DNA of 64,000 nucleotides, taken from assembly GCA_038380435.1 (NCBI GenBank), contig JAWZYU010000011.1:77931501-77995500 (forward strand). Direction: 5' to 3'. The position numbers and the translations under genes were made by a program. Shown here in pieces: positions 56,962 to 64,000 of the stretch (the stretch's first letter is position 1; every line of letters begins with the position of its first letter). This DNA comes from Ryuthela nishihirai (taxonomy: Eukaryota > Arthropoda > Arachnida > Araneae > Heptathelidae). The notes below the pieces were generated by a model that was not told the DNA's origin, made no database searches, and saw only the letters and a program-made list of their open reading frames with translations.

Positions 56962-58270
56962 CACTGCTGGACATTAAAAGTGCAACACCAGGAAGAACTC
57001 ATCACATTGTCCCGAAATATGCAAGATGGGTAACCCCCATGGCAGTACACATAAATTATTCAAAGCGCAGCACATACACACATCATGTGTGACAGTAATT
57101 CACCTTGGAAGTGGTATAAGAGGAGATTACAAAGAGCTGGTGTAAAGTACTGGAATTGTGTTTGCTTGCAGTTCTTGCGCACTAAAGGATCAAGTAAGCC
57201 CTGTCGAAGAACACAGCATCCATACGACCAGGTTTCCAACTTTGATGGAGGGAGAATTGTGGGCTTACTGGAAGATGGATTATCATACAGAGACATCAAT
57301 GCTCATGTTGGACAGAATGCTGCCACAGTGATGAGAATATGGCATCACTGGGTCGAGGAGGAATGAACTCACCGACGTGAGGGATCTCAAAGGCCCTGTC
57401 ACACAAACGAATGAGAGGACAGACATCTCTTGCGCATGGCTTTGGATGATCGTACAGCCACATCAAACACCTTAGCTCAACAGTTAGGATGTATTGCACA
57501 TCAATCAGTGTCTGCACGTATGGTTCAACGTTGTCTGCAGCATTGGGGCATCTTTGCTAGGTGGCCATTGCTTTGGCTACCATTGACTCTACAACATAGG
57601 TGCATGCAACTGCAATAGTGCCAAGAATATAGTGCATGGATGTGCGAATGATATTGCATTTTCTTTTCAGATGCATTCTGCTTCAGTATGCAGTATTGTG
57701 ATGTACAAATCCTTATTTGGTGGTACTGCGACAACAGGCTCAGTGAGATATGCATGATGCAGCACCATACAGGTATGGCCCCTGGTATTATGGTATGGGG
57801 TGCCATTGGACTCCACTCACTCACGCACCTCATTCTCATTACTGGTACTTTGAACAGCCAGCGTTACATCATTGAGGTGTTGGAGCCTGTAGTTGTACCT
57901 TATCTTCAGGGGCTCTCTGGTGCCATTTACCAACAAAACAATACCAGACCACATGTGGCATGCATCGTCCAACAATTCCTGGGTAGCCACCATGTGACAT
58001 TTCTGTGACACCACCTTGTGATTCTTCACTCTTTCACTGAATCTGTCCCCAATTGAACATGTCTGTCCGTTATCTCACAACGACTAGCACACCAGACACC
58101 AGCAGCTGCTACAACAGTTGAACTTTGGCTACATATTGAAACTGCATGGATTGACATTCCCTAACACACATGTGGCATCTCATCTTCTCAATGCCAGACT
58201 GTGTAGCAGCAGTTATTGCTGCTCATGGTGGCTACACAAGATACTGATTTCTCTGTATTCCACAAGTCTA
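56962..58270 (+). mobile_element. Tc1 element IV, transposase relic
   Basis: The left end CACTGCTGGACATTAAAAG follows TA at 56960-56961, placed inside RTE copy 11. The relic starts at about 57085 (FDGGRIVGLLEDGLSYRDIN, then QNAATVMRIWHHWVEEE). It continues with DDRTATSNTLAQQLG, YCIFFSDAFCFS (catalytic region), HHTGMAPGIMVWGAIGLHS, NSQRYIIEVLEPVVVPYLQG and GAIYQQNNTRPHVACIVQQF. In the last of these the catalytic D of QQDN is now N. Stops occur at about 57364, 57616 and 58006. The right end is not visible; the element seems cut by the next Tc1. Confidence 0.8.
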
Positions 58271-58282
58271 ATCGAGTTGTAA

Positions 58283-59267
58283 GCTCACTGGATAAAAAAT
58301 TAGTCACCACTAGCTGAATGTAACCTAATAGTGTGTAATGCCTCTGTGTGACCGAAGAACAGCAGAAATCCTGTCTGGCATGGATGCTACCAGTGTGTGG
58401 ATGTAGTGCACATCAATATACATCAGCAAATGCCGCATTTGGCCAGATTGGCCAGATGGCTGGGATGGCGCATCACTCATTACCCCAAATAGTCCTACAA
58501 GTTTTCTGTGGTATTCAAATCCGGGGATTTAGTGAGCCAGTCGAGATGTTTGAAGGCTTCAGAATGCTCGTTGTGCCAATCCAACACACTTCGAGCCCTG
58601 TGCAAGTGACAATTGTCGTCTTGGGAGACGGGTATCCTTCTGCTGTTCACTATGGAGATGCTGCACAAAAGGCAACATGTTGTCATTCAGTAGCTCCATA
58701 TAACCCTTCTGGTGTTCACTGTGGAGATGCTGCACAAAAGGCAACGTGTGGTCATTCAGTAGCTCCATATAACCCTTCTGGTTCAAGTGTGATGTCACTT
58801 GCAACCACAGGACCCATTTCGTCGTACGTGAAACACCCCCAGAACATCACAGAGCTTCCTCCAGCTTGAACAGAATCTTGCATGCAGTCCGCATGGAAGG
58901 CTTCATGCTGCTTATGATGTACCCATCACTTCACATCATTCGAGTACAAGCAAAAATGTGACTCATCCGACCAGATCACACGCTTCCAACAGTCGACCAG
59001 TCTTTTTTTATTCTTCCGCGGTACTCTGCTCCAGATATCCATGGCATGCTTTCCTTCGGAGTGTTCATTCGGAAACAGCTTCTTGTAGGCCTGCATTGAC
59101 TGACTGGAGCAATTCCTGCCTCGTTGCAAAGCGGTTTGCCCTAACAGCGTGTGACACAATGCAACAGTCCCTATTGGTGAGCACAGTCTTTCTGCCGCAG
59201 TTCTGGTGACGATTAGCGGTGGACTGTGATGTACGCCATTGCTGGAAGACCCCTTTGGACAGCCCCT
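58283..59267 (-). mobile_element. Tc1 element V, transposase relic, cut by Jockey B
   Basis: The left end TCACTGGATAAAAAATTAG at 58283 resembles a Tc1 terminus. On the minus strand the relic reads SRIEGLSKGVFQQWRTSQST at the N-terminal side, then KTVLTNRDCCIVSHAVRANR and QEAVSE (HTH domain). It goes on with EHSEGKHAMDIWSRV, KRVIWSDESHFCLYSNDVK (catalytic D), YMELLNDNMLPFVQHLHSEQ, DDNCHLHRARSVLDWHNEHS and LDWLTKSPDLNTTENLW. A 69-bp tandem duplication interrupts it. The N-terminal end stops at about 59267, where Jockey B begins. Confidence 0.8.
58645..58782. repeat. Two 69-bp tandem units inside Tc1 element V
   Basis: 58645-58713 and 58714-58782 differ at only a few positions. In the transposase frame (minus) this repeats a 23-residue segment around YMELLNDHTLPFVQHLHSE. 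The frame is kept. Confidence 0.9.
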
Positions 59268-59952
59268 CGATGCGAGAGCCTGTCCGTGGTGAGGGGACCA
59301 CCCTGTGAAGGTTCCGCTGGCTCGGTTACCTTCACAGGGTCCTAAACGCTCGCCCGCGTGTTTGCCGTGCGCGGAGACCCGTGTCCCTGGAAAGGAGGAT
59401 CCTGGCAGTTGCTCAGGGGTCCCCGTCTTCTCTCCCCAGCTCATGACTGGTGGGGTCCCCTTTGGCCGTTTTGCCATTGGGGAGCCTGTCTGTCGCGGGG
59501 CTGGGCAGCGACTTCCGGGGCCGCTGCTATACACTGCTTTGGCCTCTGCTTCAGGTAAACGGGAGGTCCTGGGGCGGCCCCCTCAGGATCAGTCGGCTGG
59601 TGGGCTGGTCCTGCTAGGGTCAACTATGCTGATCAGTGAGTAACCTTGTCCACCGTCCGGACAACGGTTTGCGAGTTTCCCCACACCTTTACTAATTTTG
59701 TAGTTTTCTTTCTTTTGTGAGGCCAGTTCTTGCCTCACACTTTCTTGCTTTGTTGCTTCTATTCTTTTGTGGGAACTCCGACGAGTTTCCCACCATTTCT
59801 CTTTTACTTTTCCTTTTTGTTTTGTAGTGAGGGCTTGGCTCACTGGCTGTGTGGGTATGGTGCCCGGGCAGCCCTGGCGCCCAACTGGGCGTCCCCTTGT
59901 TGGACTCCATGGTGGGTGGGGACAACGGGCACTGAATTTTTTAAAAACAACC
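59268..59952 (+). promoter_or_regulatory. Jockey B 5' UTR, probable internal promoter region
   Basis: 685 bp shared with copy A's 5' UTR (15689-16388), including GGTGAGGGGACC, GAAGGTTCCGCTGGCT and the conserved GTTTGCCGTG. LINEs of this group start transcription inside their 5' UTR, so the promoter should be here; I see no single defining element. The frame upstream of the ORF1 ATG (from 59767) is open but, by comparison with copy A, is probably untranslated. Confidence 0.6.
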
Positions 59953-61221
59953 ATGAGTTCTCCAACTCATAAAAATACGAACAATGCCGCGAAGAGGGCT
60001 CGCCATGAACCCCCTACTTCTCTGTCTTTGCCTTCGTCTTCGTGTGTGTCTCCGTCTCCGAAGTTCCTGATCATCCACTCTACGGGTGACCAGGTTCTTG
60101 GGGACATGTCCCCCTTTTTTATCAACAAGGGTTTACAAGGTCTTGCGGGAGAGCCGAAATCTGTCAAGCGCCTACGATCTGGTGACTTGCAGGTGGAGAC
60201 TGCGTGCTCCAAGCATTCGGAGCTTCTATTAAAGGTTACAGCGATTGGTGGAGTGGCTGTCGAAGTCACTCCGCACAAGACGCTCAATTCCTCCCGGGGT
60301 GTGATCTCCGAGTGGGGCCTCCTCAAGGTTTCTGAGGAGGAAATCCTCTCGGAGCTTTCGGCCCAGGGAGTGATCGCAGTCCACCGGGTTTCGTCACGCC
60401 GTAATGGAAAGTTAGAACCCAGCCGGGTACTTATTCTAACTTTCAACACACCACGCCTGCCTACTTCCATCAAGGCAGGATACTTACACTGCGAGGTGCG
60501 GCCATTTATCCCCAATCCTCTGCATTGCTTTCAATGCCAGAGGTTTGGCCATGCCCGCACCGCATGCCGGGGCAAGCCCACCTGTGCTCGTTGTGGCAGT
60601 CAGGATCATCTCGAACCTGACTGCACAGCAGATAAGGCATGCTGTGTAAACTGCCGTGGTGAACATCCGGCGTACTCCCGCGACTGTCCGAAGTGGCTGG
60701 AGGAGAAAGAGGTACAGCGCCTCAAGACCCTACATAACATCAGCTATCCAGAGGCGAGAAAGCTCGCTGCACCGCCTGCCCCACCTGGCAAGGTCTCCTA
60801 TGCCGGTGCGGTTGCCGGAAAGCCCATCGTTAAGATGGCTTCTGTGGCGGTGCAGACCGACATCAGCGTTCCACCAGCTGAATCTTTCTCGCCTGCTGCT
60901 AAGTACCTCTTGACGCAGGCGAAGCCGACGTCGGTGTCAATCTCGACATCGACACCGGTTTCTATTCCTGTGTCTGTGCCTTCCACTTCCACCTCCGGAA
61001 GGCCCCCTCCACCCCGCCCACAGACAGCAAGACCTACAAAACCCAAGGGGCCCCCGCCGGGGCCCAAAAAGAAAATTTTACCTCCTCGTTCGGCGGTCTC
61101 TGATCCGTGTTGCTCGGACGACTCCGAGGACATGGACACTGACCGCCCCAATTTTCCTAAACCGTCGCTGGCGACGGTTAAAATAAATCGCAAGTCGTCC
61201 GCCACTTCTTCTAAGACCTGA
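59953..61221 (+). CDS. Jockey B ORF1: gag-like nucleic-acid-binding protein (422 aa)
   Basis: The protein binds LINE RNA and probably assists strand annealing during insertion. The ATG at 59953 is chosen because it has a good context (CAACCATGA), matches the position of the relic in copy A and follows the common 5' UTR; the frame is open 62 codons further upstream. A basic N-terminus (AAKRARHEPP) is followed by a ~130-residue domain (FLIIHSTGDQVLGDM, KTLNSSRGVISEWGLL, VLILTFNTPRLP). Three zinc knuckles occupy residues 192-245: CFQCQRFGHARTAC and CARCGSQDHLEPDC (C-X2-C-X4-H-X4-C), then CVNCRGEHPAYSRDC (C-X2-C-X3-H-X6-C). A low-complexity Pro/Ser/Thr tail follows. The stop TGA at 61219-61221 is one base before the ORF2 ATG, consistent with termination and reinitiation. 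Confidence 0.88.
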   Translation: MSSPTHKNTNNAAKRARHEPPTSLSLPSSSCVSPSPKFLIIHSTGDQVLGDMSPFFINKGLQGLAGEPKSVKRLRSGDLQVETACSKHSELLLKVTAIGGVAVEVTPHKTLNSSRGVISEWGLLKVSEEEILSELSAQGVIAVHRVSSRRNGKLEPSRVLILTFNTPRLPTSIKAGYLHCEVRPFIPNPLHCFQCQRFGHARTACRGKPTCARCGSQDHLEPDCTADKACCVNCRGEHPAYSRDCPKWLEEKEVQRLKTLHNISYPEARKLAAPPAPPGKVSYAGAVAGKPIVKMASVAVQTDISVPPAESFSPAAKYLLTQAKPTSVSISTSTPVSIPVSVPSTSTSGRPPPPRPQTARPTKPKGPPPGPKKKILPPRSAVSDPCCSDDSEDMDTDRPNFPKPSLATVKINRKSSATSSKT

Positions 61222-61222
61222 G

Positions 61223-64000
61223 ATGGCCACACTCCTTCAATGGAACTGTCGTGGATTCCAGAGGAATATTGACGACATCAAGGTCCTCCTGAGGGCACAT
61301 GAACCCCTCTGCGTGTGCCTTCAAGAGACATTCTTACAGACAGCCAACAATCCCACTATCCGGCACTTTTCTCTCGTTCGCCGGGACCGGGATGGAGATG
61401 GTCCAGCCCACGGAGGTGTTGCCATCCTCGTGAGCAACCATTCTCCATTCCAGGTCATTCCCCTCACCACCGACTTAGAGGCGGTCGCCATCCGCCTCTT
61501 TGTGGGATTTTCGTTGACTGTCTGTTCTGTCTATCTCCCACCCGGAAGCATCGTTTTCCGGGATGACCTTGATGACCTCGTCTCGCAGCTGCCGTCCCCC
61601 TTCCTCATCATGGGGGACTTCAACGGCCACAGTCCGCTCTGGGGCAGTGCTGACACCAACGGGAGGGGCCGGGTCTTGGAGCAGTGTCTCCTGGATCCAT
61701 CGCTCTCCCTGTTGAACACCGGTGTCAGTACCTACTTTCACACCCCAACCCGCACATTCACTGCCATTGACCTCACCATCTGCTCCTCCTCGATCCTTCC
61801 ACTCTTTACATGGGAGGTCGAGGACAATCCCTACGGAAGCGATCACCTCCCCGTGGTGTGTACCATCTCTCGTGGGGGGCCTTGCAGCCCTTCGCGTGTC
61901 TCCCGGTGGAGGCTTGATCGGGCTGATTGGAGTGGCTTTGAGCTCTTGTCTGAGCTCGATGAGCACTCTGTCAGCCAGGAGCCCATCAATGTCGCAGTGG
62001 CGGAGTTGACGGACTGTATCGTCCATGCAGCTGCCTCTACTATTCCTCAGACCTCGACTCGGTTTCCACGGTTCCCAAAACCGTGGTGGAATCCCTACTG
62101 CACCGCAGCTCGTAAGGCTCAGAACAAGGCTTGGGGGGTGTTTCGGAGATATCCGACGTCCCCCAACCTCGAGGCATTCAAACGCGCCAGGGCGAAAGCC
62201 CGTTTCGTCCGGCGCCAGAGCCAGAAGGAATCTTGGATGAAATATACATCTTCCATCACCCGCACGACCAGTTCTAAGGTCGTGTGGGATAAGGTCCGGA
62301 AGATGGGTGGGAAGTACACGTCCCACTCATTATCGATCCTGGAGCACAATGGACAGGCAATTGCTGCGCCTCGAGCAATTGCCGACATACTGGGGGAGTC
62401 ATTCTCCACCATCTCTTCTCTGTCCTCCTACTCCCCCGAGTTTCTGGCCCAGAAGAGCAGGGCCGAACGCTCTCCGCTGTCCTTCCATTCGAATGGCCTG
62501 GAGTCTTACAACAGGCCATTCACAGCGGAGGAGCTTCGCCTTGCTCTGCACACTTCTCGTGCATCTGCTGTGGGGCCAGACAATGTCCATTATGCCATGC
62601 TCCAACATCTCTCACCATCGAGTAAGGATCGACTGCTCCGACTCTTCAACCGTATTTTCATCGAGGAGCAGTTTCCGGACTCCTGGCGGGAGGCCATCGT
62701 CTTGGCCTTCCCTAAGCCAGGAAAAGATCCCAAGATTCCTTCGAATTATCGTCCAATTGCGTTGACGAGCTGCGTCTGCAAGGTGTTGGAAAGGATGGTA
62801 AATACCAGGCTGGCCTGGTATTTGGAACATCACGGCCTTCTTTCCAACACCCAGTGTGGCTTTCGCAGGCACCGGTCTACTTTAGACCACCTGATCCGCC
62901 TCGAATCGGCGATCAGGAATTCTTTTTTACGTCGAGAGCACCTGGTGTCAGTTTTCTTCGACATCGAAAAAGCGTACGACACGGCATGGAGATTCGGCAT
63001 TCTTCGTGACCTTCACAGCTTCGGCTTGCGAGGTCACATGCCGATCTTCATTGCAAACTTTTTATCTTCTCGTATTTTTCGAGTTCGTGTCGGCAACACT
63101 CTATCGTGGCCTTTCCCCCAAGAACAGGGGGTGCCACAAGGCTGCGTCCTGAGTGTTACGCTTTTCGCTGTTAAGATAAATTCCATTACACGGCAACTTC
63201 CTCCGACTGTAGGCAATGCCCTTTATGTTGATGACTTTAGCATCTTTTGCTCATCGTCCAGCATGAGGGTCATTGAACGACAACTGCAAACTGCCCTGAA
63301 CAATCTCTCGGTTTGGGCGACGGCCAATGGGTTCCGGTTCTCCCCACAGAAGACCGCTTGTGTGCACTTTTGCCGCAAGCGTAATCTTCATCTGGACCCC
63401 GAGCTGCGGCTTGGGGGTAACATCATTCCAGTTGTGGCGGAGACCAAGTTTCTCGGTCTCATCTTCGACCGGAAATTGACCTTTTTACCACATATTCGAC
63501 ATCTCAGGTCCAAGTGCACGCGGGCATTGAACATCATCAAGGTCCTCTCCTCCCTCTCTTGGGGGGCGGACCGATGTTCTTTGCTCCGCCTTTACCGTGC
63601 ACTTGTCCGGTCGAAACTGGACTACGGATCCCAGGTGTATGACTCCGCCCGGGATTCGGTGGTGAAGGTGCTGGACCCCCTCCATCATCAGGCCCTCCGT
63701 GTGTGCACGGGGGCCTTCCGCACTTCACCGGTCCAGAGTCTCTACGTTGAGACCGATGAACCATCTTTATCTATTCGCCGTCAGCAGTTGTCCCTGCAGT
63801 ATGCTTCAAAATTGCGATCCCTGCCAGGCCATCCCACTTGGGACTGCGTTTTCAGTCCCAGGTGGGAAATGTTATACCAGAATCGGCCGACTGCCATTCG
63901 TCCTTTCGGTTTGCGTGTCCGAGGTTACCTGCGAGACATCAACACCAGTCTCGATAGCATCGCACAGTCGACAGCTGAGCCACTTCCACCTTGGCTCGCT
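61223..64000 (+). CDS. Jockey B ORF2: endonuclease and reverse transcriptase (926 aa visible, open at edge)
   Basis: I read every codon by eye from the ATG at 61223 to 64000 and saw no stop; the visible part is exactly 926 codons. An apurinic-type endonuclease occupies residues 1-220: WNCRGF at 7, LQET at 33-36 with catalytic E35, MGDFNGHSPLWG with D132 and N134, and GSDHLPVV with D207/H208. Reverse transcriptase spans about 470-740: FPKPGKDPKIPSNYRPIALT near 498, CGFRRHRSTLDHL, FFDIEKAYDTAWRF with catalytic D580, VPQGCVLSVTLF, and the YVDD box at 668-671. FLGLIFDRKLTFLPHI and a C-terminal region follow. Copy A predicts an RNase H domain beyond the edge. All catalytic residues visible are present, so the protein could be active. 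Confidence 0.9.
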   Translation, partial: MATLLQWNCRGFQRNIDDIKVLLRAHEPLCVCLQETFLQTANNPTIRHFSLVRRDRDGDGPAHGGVAILVSNHSPFQVIPLTTDLEAVAIRLFVGFSLTVCSVYLPPGSIVFRDDLDDLVSQLPSPFLIMGDFNGHSPLWGSADTNGRGRVLEQCLLDPSLSLLNTGVSTYFHTPTRTFTAIDLTICSSSILPLFTWEVEDNPYGSDHLPVVCTISRGGPCSPSRVSRWRLDRADWSGFELLSELDEHSVSQEPINVAVAELTDCIVHAAASTIPQTSTRFPRFPKPWWNPYCTAARKAQNKAWGVFRRYPTSPNLEAFKRARAKARFVRRQSQKESWMKYTSSITRTTSSKVVWDKVRKMGGKYTSHSLSILEHNGQAIAAPRAIADILGESFSTISSLSSYSPEFLAQKSRAERSPLSFHSNGLESYNRPFTAEELRLALHTSRASAVGPDNVHYAMLQHLSPSSKDRLLRLFNRIFIEEQFPDSWREAIVLAFPKPGKDPKIPSNYRPIALTSCVCKVLERMVNTRLAWYLEHHGLLSNTQCGFRRHRSTLDHLIRLESAIRNSFLRREHLVSVFFDIEKAYDTAWRFGILRDLHSFGLRGHMPIFIANFLSSRIFRVRVGNTLSWPFPQEQGVPQGCVLSVTLFAVKINSITRQLPPTVGNALYVDDFSIFCSSSSMRVIERQLQTALNNLSVWATANGFRFSPQKTACVHFCRKRNLHLDPELRLGGNIIPVVAETKFLGLIFDRKLTFLPHIRHLRSKCTRALNIIKVLSSLSWGADRCSLLRLYRALVRSKLDYGSQVYDSARDSVVKVLDPLHHQALRVCTGAFRTSPVQSLYVETDEPSLSIRRQQLSLQYASKLRSLPGHPTWDCVFSPRWEMLYQNRPTAIRPFGLRVRGYLRDINTSLDSIAQSTAEPLPPWLA

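Larger units (their letters stand above)
59268..64000 (+). mobile_element. Jockey/I-type LINE copy B, young-looking, runs off window
   Basis: The 5' end is at about 59268, judged from where homology with copy A starts. It has a 5' UTR, ORF1 (gag) and ORF2 (endonuclease-RT), with ORF2 still open at the window edge. By eye neither ORF has an internal stop or frameshift. It was inserted into Tc1 element V. It is GC-richer than its surroundings. The 3' end and target duplication lie outside the window. Confidence 0.9.

Noticed and set aside
60798..61232. 144-aa minus-strand frame opposite ORF1
   Set aside because: Opposite-strand frame in GC-rich coding sequence; no conserved motif.
61475..62326. 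283-aa minus-strand frame opposite ORF2
   Set aside because: Long only because the GC-rich plus-strand gene lacks the minus-strand stop codons; no recognised domain.

Overview
This window is eukaryotic repeat-rich genomic DNA, almost certainly from an arthropod and possibly a chelicerate (low confidence, based on the mix of repeat families). There is no bacterial gene organisation. The AT-rich background is packed with mobile elements nested in one another. I recognise at least eleven copies of one RTE-type LINE, two copies of a Jockey/I-type LINE, six Tc1/mariner-superfamily copies, one truncated piggyBac, one hAT MITE, one hAT-like (or P-like) element with a minisatellite interior, two tRNA-derived SINE families, a third set of palindromic tRNA-like elements, an LTR-type gag relic and two copies of a repeated, unnamed zinc-finger protein family. 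I found one candidate host exon (34088-34185) and no other credible host gene.

Layout. 1-3007: a Tc1 element carrying a SINE1 and a piggyBac insertion (TTAA on both sides), then a tRNA-like palindrome. 3822-14310: RTE copies 1 to 4, including a 2.3-kb inverted duplication (6321-8619 against 9414-11778). 14310-15688: AT-rich spacer with a second palindrome. 15689-22647: an old Jockey copy (A) with a perfect 3 x 300-bp tandem triplication over its gag zinc knuckles and a SINE1 inserted in pol. 22650-24676: RTE copy 5, with its 5' part inverted as twin priming would leave it. 24680-31252: SINE1, mariner, SINE1, the unnamed zinc-finger family copy 1, and a complete but dead Tc1. 31255-34933: AT-rich DNA, the candidate exon and a ~130-bp satellite. 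34935-43385: a hAT MITE and RTE copies 6 and 7. Copy 7 is split by a 5.2-kb satellite-bearing transposon, which itself contains the best-preserved RTE (copy 8). 43735-50430: zinc-finger family copy 2 and RTE copies 9 and 10. 50486-58782: a tRNA-like element, SINE2 copies, Tc1 elements and the gag relic. 59268-64000: Jockey copy B, young-looking, with an open ORF1 and an ORF2 that stays open to the window edge.

How the parts relate. The RTE and Jockey LINEs encode an endonuclease and reverse transcriptase and are the likely machinery for the SINEs. SINE1 and Jockey A both end in A/C-rich tails built on AACC, and SINE1 insertions show 5' truncation and short target duplications. The DNA transposons all look dead. 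Only Jockey B ORF1 and ORF2 look capable of encoding full-length proteins within the visible sequence. Nesting gives relative ages: for example RTE copy 7 is older than the satellite transposon, which is older than RTE copy 8.
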